Notes under the pieces: model-generated
Told to the model about the DNA's origin: nothing
Databases searched by the model: none
The model's input: the letters and a program-made list of their open reading frames with translations, nothing else
Source: Schlegelella_A sp038258415
GTDB taxonomy: Bacteria > Pseudomonadota > Gammaproteobacteria > Burkholderiales > Burkholderiaceae_C
Length of the DNA: 15,653 bases
Reading direction: 5' to 3'
Assembly: GCA_038258415.1 (NCBI GenBank)
Contig: JBBSPY010000058.1
Location: forward strand, 1-15,653
In this document: piece after piece, positions 9,396 to 15,501 of the stretch
How positions within the stretch are numbered: position 1 is the first letter of the stretch
Layout of the letters: every line of letters starts with the position of its first letter
Program-made: the position numbers and the translations under genes

Positions 9396-10657
9396 CGTGC
9401 GTGCCGGGTCCGGTAGTGGTCGAGAAAGACGGCAATCCTCGTCATCGCGTCGGTCAGGTCGTCGGTGTTGGGCAGGAAGACGACCCGAAAGTGGTCGGCC
9501 TGCGGCCAGTTGAAGCCCGAACCCTGCACGATCAGCACTTTCTGCTCGGCGAGCAGTTCGTAGGCGAACTGCTGGTCGTCGGCGATCGGGTAGAGCCCGG
9601 GGTCCAGCCGCGGGAACATGTAGAGCGCGGCTTTCGGCTTGACGCACGTCACGCCGGGAATCGAGACGAGCATCTCGTGCGCGAGGTCTCGCTGGCGCGC
9701 CAGCCGCCCGCCGGGGGCGACCAGGTCGTCGATGCTCTGGTGGCCGCCGAGCGCCGTCTGTATCGCGAGCTGCCCGGGCGTGTTGGAGCACAGCCGCATC
9801 GAGGCGAGCATGTTGAGCCCCTCGATGTAGTCGCCGGCGTATCGCTTCTCTCCCGAGACGACCATCCAGCCGGCACGGTAGCCGCACGACCGGTAGTTCT
9901 TCGACAGGCCGTTGAAGGTGAGGAAGAGGACGTCGTCGGCGAGCGAAGCGATCGACGTGTGGATGGCGCCGTCGTAGAGCGTCTTGTCGTAGATCTCGTC
10001 GGCGAAGACGATCAGGCCGTGCTCGCGGGCGAGCGCGACGATCCGCTCGAGCACGTCGGCAGGGTACAGCGCGCCGGTCGGGTTGTTCGGGTTGATGACG
10101 ACGATCGCCCGCGTGCGCGCCGTCACCTTCTTGGCGATGTCGGCGAGGTCGGGCATCCAGTCGCTCTGCTCGTCGCACAGGTAGTGCACCGGGGTGCCCC
10201 CCGACAGCGCCACCGACGCCGTCCACAGCGGATAGTCCGGGGTCGGGATCAGCACCTCGTCGCCGTCGTCGAGGAGCGCGTTCATGCTCATCGTGATCAG
10301 CTCGGATGCGCCGTTGCCGAGGTACACGTCGTCGACCGTGACCCCGGTGACCTGCTTCTGCTGCGTGTAGTGGACGACCGCCTTGCGGGGCGCGAACAGG
10401 CCCTTGGAGTCCGTGTAGCCGGCGGCGTTGGGCAGGTTTCGGATCATGTCCTGCACGATCTCGTCGGGCGGCTCGAGGCCGAACGCGGCGATGTTGCCGA
10501 TGTTCAGCTTGACGATGTGCTGGCCCTCTTCTTCCATCTGCCGAGCCTTCTCCAGCACCGGGCCGCGGATGTCGTAGCACACGTTGGCGAGCTTGGCCGA
10601 CTTGGACACCCGACGCGCGCTCGTTCGGGCGATGTGTAGCGTCGGCGTGGTGCTCAT
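9392..10657 (-). CDS. alaA: AlaA-type glutamate-pyruvate (alanine) aminotransferase
   Basis: PLP-dependent fold-type I enzyme making L-alanine from pyruvate and glutamate. The 421 residues closely follow AlaA: SKLANVCYDIRGP-like start, NLPNAAGYTDSKG, PDYPLWTA, INPNNPTG (188-195), FADEIYDKTLYD, PLP lysine Lys253 in FNGLSKNYRS, and MLASMRLCSNTPGQ. The NIGN motif near residue 53 is followed by Ile-Ala rather than the usual Pro-Ala. The ATG at 10657 has only a poor ribosome site. A GTG at 10609 would give 405 residues starting MSKSAKLANVCYD, which matches the E. coli length and N-terminus better, so the true start is uncertain. It heads the minus-strand gene run and is divergent from the Mth938 gene. 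Confidence 0.93.
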   Translation of the reverse strand: MSTTPTLHIARTSARRVSKSAKLANVCYDIRGPVLEKARQMEEEGQHIVKLNIGNIAAFGLEPPDEIVQDMIRNLPNAAGYTDSKGLFAPRKAVVHYTQQKQVTGVTVDDVYLGNGASELITMSMNALLDDGDEVLIPTPDYPLWTASVALSGGTPVHYLCDEQSDWMPDLADIAKKVTARTRAIVVINPNNPTGALYPADVLERIVALAREHGLIVFADEIYDKTLYDGAIHTSIASLADDVLFLTFNGLSKNYRSCGYRAGWMVVSGEKRYAGDYIEGLNMLASMRLCSNTPGQLAIQTALGGHQSIDDLVAPGGRLARQRDLAHEMLVSIPGVTCVKPKAALYMFPRLDPGLYPIADDQQFAYELLAEQKVLIVQGSGFNWPQADHFRVVFLPNTDDLTDAMTRIAVFLDHYRTRHAR

Positions 10658-10665
10658 CGCCCCGA

Positions 10666-10677
10666 TTATCAATAATG
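10666..10677. promoter_or_regulatory. AT-rich inverted repeat, possible divergent -10 elements
   Basis: ATTAT-CA-ATAAT is a 5-bp inverted repeat in the 27-bp gap between divergent alaA and the Mth938 gene. Read leftward it contains GATAAT and read rightward AATAAT, both close to the -10 consensus. Neither direction has a clear -35. Start sites predicted from these would give almost leaderless transcripts, or imply that alaA starts at the downstream GTG. Function is inferred. Confidence 0.4.
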
Positions 10678-10684
10678 CCGCTCC

Positions 10685-11071
10685 ATGAAGATGCGCGCCG
10701 ACCGGATCGATGGCCAGAACGCGATCGCCCGTCACGGTCCGGACGGTGTGGCCGTCAACGGCCGGGAGTGGACCGAGAGCGTGCTCGTTCCGTGGGCCGG
10801 CGACCTGACGCCCTGGTCGGCAAGGTCGTTCGACGAGCTGTCGGTGTCGCACTTCGAGCGCATCGCCGCGCTGCGGCCCGAGCTCGTCGTCTTCGGCAGC
10901 GGTACCCGGCTTCGTTTCCCGCACCCGTCGCTGCTGCGCCCGCTCATCGACGCGCGCATCGGCGTCGAGACGATGGACACCGCGGCCGCCTGCCGCACCT
11001 ACAACGTCCTCATCGCCGAAGGCCGATCGGTGGTGGCGGCGCTGCTCTTCGAGTCCGAGCGCTCGGCGTGA
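10685..11071 (+). CDS. Mth938-like domain protein (DUF498/NDUFAF3 family)
   Basis: A 128-residue single-domain cytoplasmic protein of the Mth938 family, whose eukaryotic relatives include NDUFAF3, a complex I assembly factor, and AAMDC. The bacterial role is unknown. Diagnostic features: HFERIAALRPELVVFGSGTRLRFP (start near residue 56), then IGVETMDTAAACRTYNVLIAEGRSVVAALL near the C-terminus. The ATG at 10685 or the one at 10691 could be used; neither has a good ribosome site. It is the first of three plus-strand genes and is divergent from alaA. A GC-rich hairpin with a short T run follows its stop, so the peroxiredoxin downstream probably has separate transcription. Confidence 0.9.
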   Translation: MKMRADRIDGQNAIARHGPDGVAVNGREWTESVLVPWAGDLTPWSARSFDELSVSHFERIAALRPELVVFGSGTRLRFPHPSLLRPLIDARIGVETMDTAAACRTYNVLIAEGRSVVAALLFESERSA

Positions 11072-11072
11072 G

Positions 11073-11102
11073 GCGGACCCGCCGGGTCTCCGAGCCGCTT
11101 TT
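11073..11102 (+). terminator. Possible intrinsic terminator after the Mth938 gene
   Basis: GACCC-GCC-GGGTC (11076-11088) forms a 5-bp hairpin, and outer GCGG (11073-11076) can pair with CCGC (11095-11098), immediately followed by TTTT (11099-11102). The inner and outer stems share or compete for one base and are separated by an unpaired stretch, and the T run is short, so this is only a moderate candidate. Confidence 0.35.
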
Positions 11103-11110
11103 CAACGCCC

Positions 11111-11116
11111 TATAAT
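11111..11116 (+). promoter_or_regulatory. Perfect TATAAT -10 element of the peroxiredoxin gene
   Basis: An exact sigma-70 -10 hexamer in very GC-rich DNA, 52 bases before the peroxiredoxin ATG. No good -35 lies 16-18 bases upstream, so the promoter may be weak or activator-dependent. Transcription would begin near 11123, giving a leader of about 46 bases. Confidence 0.55.
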
Positions 11117-11168
11117 TGCGGGTTGTGCCCCGCTTCGGCGGCCCGCCCGCAGCGACACCACAAGCTTC

Positions 11169-11651
11169 ATGACGCCTTCACTGAACAAGCCTGTCCCTGA
11201 ATTCGAGGCCGTCGCCACGGGCGAGGTGAAGTTCACGCCGCAGGCTTACGCCGGCCAGATCGTGGTGCTGTATTTCTACCCGAAGGACAACACGCCCGGC
11301 TGCACCACCGAGGCGATGCAGTTTCGCGATCACTACAAGGACTTCGTGAAGGCCGGCGCCGTTCTGTTCGGCGTGTCGCGCGACAACATGGCGTCGCACG
11401 AACGCTTCAAGGCCAACCTGCAGTTGCCGTTCGAGCTCATCGCCGACACCGAAGAGAAGCTCTGCCACATGTTCGGCGTGGTCAAGAACAAGATCATGTA
11501 TGGCAAGAAGGTGAAGGGCATCGAACGCAGCACCTTCCTGATCGACAGCGAAGGCGTCCTGCGCGGCGAGTGGCGTGGCCTGAAGGTCGCCGGCCACGTC
11601 GAGGAAGTGCTCAAGGCGGTGAAGGCGCTCCAGAAAGAGAAAGGCGGCTGA
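11169..11651 (+). CDS. bcp: Thioredoxin-dependent peroxiredoxin, Bcp/PrxQ type
   Basis: Reduces hydrogen peroxide and organic hydroperoxides in the cytoplasm. The 160-residue thioredoxin-fold protein carries the peroxidatic motif YPKDNTPGCTTEA with Cys45 and Thr42, and the catalytic Arg120 in ERSTFLID. Many Bcp proteins, including that of E. coli, have a resolving Cys five residues after the first. Here that position is Met50. The only other cysteine is Cys99 (EKLCHMFGV), so the enzyme is either 1-Cys or resolves through Cys99. Its ATG at 11169 has no obvious Shine-Dalgarno sequence. A TATAAT lies upstream, and the PIN-PhoH gene follows after 28 bases, probably cotranscribed. Confidence 0.95.
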   Translation: MTPSLNKPVPEFEAVATGEVKFTPQAYAGQIVVLYFYPKDNTPGCTTEAMQFRDHYKDFVKAGAVLFGVSRDNMASHERFKANLQLPFELIADTEEKLCHMFGVVKNKIMYGKKVKGIERSTFLIDSEGVLRGEWRGLKVAGHVEEVLKAVKALQKEKGG

Positions 11652-11679
11652 GCGGCGACGACACCCGAGTCGCGTTCCC

Positions 11680-13350
11680 ATGCCGTTGCCCAGACCCCCC
11701 GCGAAGCGAGCCGATCGGCTCGCCGCCGACGACTACGTCGCTCGCCCAGCCAGGTCACCCGAACCCGCTGCAGGGCCAGCGCGCCGCAAGAGGGCCGCAC
11801 TGGAGTCGCCCGCGCCCGCGCCGCACGCGACCCCGGCTGCCCCGGTCGTACAGGCGCCTGCCCTCCTGCCGCGGTCCGTTCCAGCGCCGCCGCAAGCCGC
11901 GCCCGACCGTGCCAAGAAGCCGCGCAGCCATGGCCCGAAGACCCTGTTCGTGCTCGATACCAACGTGCTGATGCACGACCCGACGTCGCTGTTCCGCTTC
12001 GAGGAGCACGACATCTACCTGCCGATGATCACGCTCGAGGAGCTCGATCAGCACAAGCGCGGCATGACCGAAGTCGCGCGCAACGCCCGCCAGGTCAGCC
12101 GCGACCTCGACGCGCTCGCCTCCAACATGCCGAGCCGCGACGTCGAGGGCCGCGCCCAGGGCATCGCGCTGAACCGCACCGGCCACCGCGAGGCCGGCGG
12201 CACGCTCTGGTTCCAGACGGACCTGATCCACATCTCGCTGCCACAGGGCCTGCCGCAGGGGAAGGCCGACAACCAGATCCTCGGTGTCGTCCAGGCACTG
12301 CGCGAGAAGCAGCCGGAGCGCGACGTCGTGCTGGTGTCGAAGGACATCAACATGCGCATCAAGGCGCGTGCGCTCGGCCTGCCGGCGGAAGACTACTTCA
12401 ACGACAAGACGCTCGACGACGGCGACCTGCTCTACAACGGCGCGCTGGCCCTGCCCGCCGATTTCTGGGACACGCTGGGCAAGGATGTCGAGAGCTGGCA
12501 GTCGGGAGGCCAGACCTGCTGGCGCATTTCAGGCCCGGTGGTGGCGCAACTCCTCGTCAACCAGTTCGTCTGGTACGACGCGCCAGGATCGCCCGGGTCT
12601 CATGCCGCGCCGTCGCTGCAGGCTCGCGTCACCGAGATCACCGGCAAGTCCGCGGTCCTGAAGACGCTGAAGGATCACACGCACGCCAAGAATGCCGTCT
12701 GGGGCATCACGGCCCGCAACCGCCACCAGAACTTCGCCATCAACCTGCTGATGGATCCGGACTGCGACTTCATCACGCTGACCGGCACGGCCGGATCCGG
12801 CAAGACACTGATGTCGCTCGCGTCGGGCCTGGCGCAGGTGATGGACGACCGCCGCTACACCGAGATCATCGTCACCCGCGTGACCGTGCCGGTCGGCGAG
12901 GACATCGGCTTCCTGCCCGGCACCGAGGAAGAGAAGATGGGCCCTTGGATGGGCGCCCTCGACGACAACCTCGAGGTGCTCGCCAAGGGCGACGGCAGCG
13001 CCGGCGATTGGGGCCGCGCTGCCACGCAGGACCTCGTGCGCTCGAAGATCAAGATCAAGAGCCTGAACTTCATGCGCGGGCGCACGTTCCTGAACAAGTT
13101 CGTCATCATCGACGAGGCGCAGAACCTCACGCCCAAGCAGATGAAGACGTTGATCACGCGCGCCGGCCCCGGCACCAAGATCGTCTGTCTCGGCAACCTC
13201 GCGCAGATCGACACGCCCTACCTGACCGAGGGCTCGTCGGGCCTCACCTATGCCGTCGACCGGTTCAAGGGCTGGGCTCACTCGGGCCACGTGACGCTCG
13301 CGCGTGGCGAGCGCTCGCGGCTCGCCGACTTCGCGTCCGAGGTGCTATAG
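11680..13350 (+). CDS. PIN-PhoH fusion ATPase (PhoH2-like)
   Basis: Predicted cytoplasmic RNA-directed enzyme joining a PIN ribonuclease domain to a PhoH ATPase. PhoH2 proteins of this architecture have been reported to unwind and cleave RNA. The 556 residues comprise a Pro/Ala/Arg-rich, probably disordered N-terminus (~1-85); the PIN domain with acidic residues in LFVLDTNVLMHDP (Asp93), TLEELDQHKRG and VSKDINMRIKA (Asp222); and the PhoH domain with Walker A GTAGSGKT (369-376), Walker B VIIDEAQN (475-482), TRVTVPVGEDIGFLPG and a closing Arg in GERSRLA. The stated ATG lacks a clear ribosome site, so a later start within the low-complexity N-terminus is possible. It converges on fdxA with a 16-base gap. 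Confidence 0.95.
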   Translation: MPLPRPPAKRADRLAADDYVARPARSPEPAAGPARRKRAALESPAPAPHATPAAPVVQAPALLPRSVPAPPQAAPDRAKKPRSHGPKTLFVLDTNVLMHDPTSLFRFEEHDIYLPMITLEELDQHKRGMTEVARNARQVSRDLDALASNMPSRDVEGRAQGIALNRTGHREAGGTLWFQTDLIHISLPQGLPQGKADNQILGVVQALREKQPERDVVLVSKDINMRIKARALGLPAEDYFNDKTLDDGDLLYNGALALPADFWDTLGKDVESWQSGGQTCWRISGPVVAQLLVNQFVWYDAPGSPGSHAAPSLQARVTEITGKSAVLKTLKDHTHAKNAVWGITARNRHQNFAINLLMDPDCDFITLTGTAGSGKTLMSLASGLAQVMDDRRYTEIIVTRVTVPVGEDIGFLPGTEEEKMGPWMGALDDNLEVLAKGDGSAGDWGRAATQDLVRSKIKIKSLNFMRGRTFLNKFVIIDEAQNLTPKQMKTLITRAGPGTKIVCLGNLAQIDTPYLTEGSSGLTYAVDRFKGWAHSGHVTLARGERSRLADFASEVL

Positions 13351-13366
13351 GACCGCGCGCAGGCCG

Positions 13367-13693
13367 CTACGAGCGTTTCAGCTCGCCCGCCTTCTCCTTC
13401 ACGACGGCCCAGGCCGCGGCGTCGGGTAGCGCGGCCTTGCGCCGCGAGATGACGGGCCACTGAAGCGCAAGCTCGGCGTTGAGCGGTGTGAAGCGCTGCT
13501 GCTCCGCAGGGACGTCTTCGTCGGCGAAGATCGCATCGACCGGGCACTCCGGGACACAGACCGCGCAGTCGATGCACTCGTCGGGGTCGATGGCGAGGAA
13601 ATTCGGGCCTTCGCGGAACGCGTCGACCGGGCACACATCGACGCAGTCGGTGTGCTTGCAGTTGATGCACGGCTCGGTGACGACGAACGTCAT
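13367..13693 (-). CDS. fdxA: FdxA, seven-iron ferredoxin ([3Fe-4S][4Fe-4S])
   Basis: Small cytoplasmic electron carrier of 108 residues. Cysteines sit at 9, 12, 17, 21, 40, 43, 46 and 50. By the pattern of Azotobacter ferredoxin I, Cys9/17/50 would hold the 3Fe cluster and Cys21/40/43/46 the 4Fe cluster, with Cys12 free. The CPVDAF and CPVDAI motifs and the ~50-residue C-terminal extension are typical of FdxA. The ATG at 13693 has GAGGGA (13698-13703) 4 bases upstream, overlapping the nnrS stop, so it is probably translated from the nnrS transcript. That would place it under NsrR control. The electron partner is unknown. Confidence 0.95.
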   Translation of the reverse strand: MTFVVTEPCINCKHTDCVDVCPVDAFREGPNFLAIDPDECIDCAVCVPECPVDAIFADEDVPAEQQRFTPLNAELALQWPVISRRKAALPDAAAWAVVKEKAGELKRS

Positions 13694-13697
13694 GACA

Positions 13698-13703
13698 TCC
13701 CTC
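13698..13703 (-). promoter_or_regulatory. fdxA ribosome binding site overlapping the nnrS stop
   Basis: GAGGGA on the minus strand, 4 bases before the fdxA ATG and overlapping the nnrS TGA (13702-13704). It fixes the ferredoxin start and implies a shared mRNA with nnrS. Confidence 0.65.
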
Positions 13704-14931
13704 AGCCGTCCTTGCCGTCGATCCTCGGCGCCGCCAGCCACGGCGCGTAGACGAAGAGATAGAGCGCGAAGGCGCAGCACCACGAAGCTGCCGCTGCGAC
13801 CAGGAGCGGCGCCAGCCAGAACGCCGACGCAATCGTCGAGGCAACGCGCAGACCCGCGGCGAGCATGACGAGAGCGTAGGCAAGCACTTCCGGGCGAGAA
13901 ACCGCCAGCGGCCGACCGGTGTGGCCGCGTGCGGTGCGGGTGATCATGCCGATGACGAGGCCGCCGGTTGCGCCGACTGCGAGCGCGTGCACCCCGGCCG
14001 ACGCGCTCAGCACGCCGAGTTGCGCCAGGGCGAGCAGGGTGCAGCCGATCGCGATCCACGCATAGCCCGCGTGCAGGATCCACAGGATCGGTCGTTCGCG
14101 CGTCACCCAAGGTCGCCAGCCCACCTGCCTCGCGACATGCAGCACCGCCGCCGAGGCAAAGGCAGCGGCCCCTCCCCAGCTTGGTGGCGAGAAGACCCAC
14201 AGCAGCAGCGCCAGCGCCGTGACGGCGAGCGTCGCGATGTCGAGCGGAGTGCCGACCCTCAGCTTCAGGCCAGGCGTGGCGCTCATCGTGAAGCCCGGGA
14301 GGATGCGCCCCGCGATCACGCATTCGATCATCACGATCAGCGCGAGCGCGGCGTGCAGCGGCACGAAGGCGGACAAGCCGACAGCGCCGACCACGGCGAG
14401 GTGGAACAGCACGTTCGACGCCGCCAGCAGCACAAGCAGCGGGACCAGCACGAGGTTGCGGCGGTTGCCCGCCCGCACGAGCACGCTGCCGAGCACCACG
14501 GCGACCACGGGAAGCAGCGCGCTGTCCAGAACGGCGTGAACGACGTACGGGCCCCCGAATGCCGTCAGGCGAGCTGCAGCCCAGAGCAGCAGCAACGCAC
14601 CGAGGCTGGCCCCTCTCGGCGTTGCGCGTCCCGTCCAGGCCCTTCCGGCCGTGAGCAGGAATCCGACGATCACGGCAGCGGCGAAACCGAACAGCATCTC
14701 GTGCGCATGCCAGAGCAACGGTGGCAGGCTCGACGGCACGGCGAACGCGTCGAGATGCGACGCAACCCAGAGCGGAACCTCGACGCAGGCCACGGTGGCT
14801 GCCGCCAGATAGAACGGACGAAAACCGAGCCGCAGCAGCGGGTGGCCGCGTTCGCCCTCGTGCGATGCCGATTGCTCCGCTCCAATCTTGATCAGCGGCT
14901 GCGCTTTCATGATTCCGATGTCGATCTGCAT
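13702..14931 (-). CDS. nnrS: NnrS family membrane protein, nitric oxide response
   Basis: Polytopic inner-membrane haem- and copper-containing protein associated with protection from NO-derived stress in denitrifiers and pathogens; its exact reaction is unsettled. The 409 residues hold about twelve hydrophobic segments. Family marks: LLRLGFRPFYLAAA (~32-44), WHAHEMLFGFAAAVIVGFLLTA (from Trp74, with His75 and His77 as likely metal ligands), LHAALALIVMIECVIAGRILPGFT, and GGLVIGMITRTARGHTGR near the C-terminus. The ATG at 14931 sits at the edge of the NsrR operator with almost no leader. The in-frame ATG at 14910 (MKAQPLIKIG) would leave a ~32-base leader and may be the real start. It is divergent from nsrR and followed by fdxA. 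Confidence 0.94.
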   Translation of the reverse strand: MQIDIGIMKAQPLIKIGAEQSASHEGERGHPLLRLGFRPFYLAAATVACVEVPLWVASHLDAFAVPSSLPPLLWHAHEMLFGFAAAVIVGFLLTAGRAWTGRATPRGASLGALLLLWAAARLTAFGGPYVVHAVLDSALLPVVAVVLGSVLVRAGNRRNLVLVPLLVLLAASNVLFHLAVVGAVGLSAFVPLHAALALIVMIECVIAGRILPGFTMSATPGLKLRVGTPLDIATLAVTALALLLWVFSPPSWGGAAAFASAAVLHVARQVGWRPWVTRERPILWILHAGYAWIAIGCTLLALAQLGVLSASAGVHALAVGATGGLVIGMITRTARGHTGRPLAVSRPEVLAYALVMLAAGLRVASTIASAFWLAPLLVAAAASWCCAFALYLFVYAPWLAAPRIDGKDG

Positions 14932-14953
14932 TGATGCATTTCTCTTACATCTT
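14931..14953. promoter_or_regulatory. NsrR operator (11-1-11 inverted repeat)
   Basis: TTGATGCATTT, one base, then TCTTACATCTT. Against the published NsrR consensus (AAGATGYATTT, one base, AAATRCATCTT) the half-sites match 9 of 11 and 8 of 11 positions with exact spacing. The site covers the predicted nnrS -10 and start site, so [Fe-S]-NsrR would block transcription and NO would relieve it. Confidence 0.8.
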
Positions 14954-14977
14954 AGGGAATCCGCCGCCGAATAGCAA
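14949..14977 (-). promoter_or_regulatory. nnrS sigma-70 promoter
   Basis: On the minus strand, -35 TTGCTA (14972-14977) and -10 TAAGAT (14949-14954) each match four of six consensus bases and are 17 bases apart. Transcription would start near 14942, inside the NsrR operator. Confidence 0.55.
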
Positions 14978-14983
14978 TATCAT

Positions 14984-14994
14984 CGATGCATCTT
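14984..14994 (+). promoter_or_regulatory. NsrR half-site at the nsrR start
   Basis: CGATGCATCTT matches 9 of 11 positions of the NsrR half-site; the partner half at the expected distance is poor (about 4 of 11). It lies just before the nsrR ATG at 15004 and could mediate weak autorepression. Half-sites have been reported to suffice for some NsrR targets. Confidence 0.45.
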
Positions 14995-15003
14995 TGCGGC
15001 ACG

Positions 15004-15501
15004 ATGAGACTCACCGACTACACCGACTACACCCTGCGCGTGCTCATGTACTGCGCAGCGAACCGGGAGCGTCGTGTCACGATTGCGGAGCTCGCCGAGC
15101 AGCACGAGGTATCGAAGAACCATCTCATGAAGATCGTCAACGATCTCGGTCGCAGGGGCATGCTCGAGACGACGCGGGGACGCGGCGGCGGCGTGCGATT
15201 GCTCGGCGACCCGTCGGCGATCCGGGTCGGCGACATCGTGCGCCAGGCCGAAGTCGACTTTCGGTTGGTCGAGTGCTTCGACCCGTCGACCGACACCTGC
15301 ACGCTGACGCCGCGTTGTCGTCTCAGGCACGTCCTCGCGACCGCCTTGCATGCGTACTTCCGCGAGCTCGACAAGGCGACGCTCGCTGAGATCGCGATCG
15401 CCGGGCCGCTTGGAGTGCCCTTCAGGCCCCAGCCCCCAGGCAAGTCCACGCGGCCGATCACGATGATGCGGGCGCCGACGCGTCGACCGCGAGCTTCATG
15501 A
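15004..15501 (+). CDS. nsrR: NsrR, nitric oxide-sensing Rrf2-family repressor
   Basis: Iron-sulfur transcription repressor that releases DNA when NO nitrosylates its cluster. The 165 residues start MRLTDYTDYTLRVLMY, as in NsrR, with Asp8 at the position of the fourth cluster ligand known in Streptomyces and Bacillus. A winged helix-turn-helix with recognition helix VSKNHLMKIVNDL (~36-48) and the wing RGRGGGVRL follow. Cluster cysteines are Cys91, Cys99 and Cys105 (C-x7-C-x5-C), unlike the tighter spacing in E. coli. The C-terminal ~25 residues (PQPPGKSTRPITMMRAPTRR) are a basic extension not typical of the family. The ATG at 15004 was chosen by family alignment over the ATG at 14986. It overlaps the next gene as ATGA. 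Confidence 0.94.
   Translation: MRLTDYTDYTLRVLMYCAANRERRVTIAELAEQHEVSKNHLMKIVNDLGRRGMLETTRGRGGGVRLLGDPSAIRVGDIVRQAEVDFRLVECFDPSTDTCTLTPRCRLRHVLATALHAYFRELDKATLAEIAIAGPLGVPFRPQPPGKSTRPITMMRAPTRRPRAS

Noticed and set aside
8058..10580. An 840-codon frame that looks like a long Hom fusion
   Set aside because: The upstream half is the wrong frame of alaA. Hom homology begins just after the GTG at 9395.
13367..14323. A possible fusion of a membrane-like N-terminus to the ferredoxin
   Set aside because: The extra N-terminal part is an off-frame reading of nnrS. A good ribosome site precedes the ferredoxin ATG at 13693, and 108 residues is the normal length.
14986..15003. Upstream ATG for nsrR adding MHLCGT
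   Set aside because: NsrR proteins begin at the MRLTxYTDYxLR segment, and the added codons lie inside the NsrR half-site.
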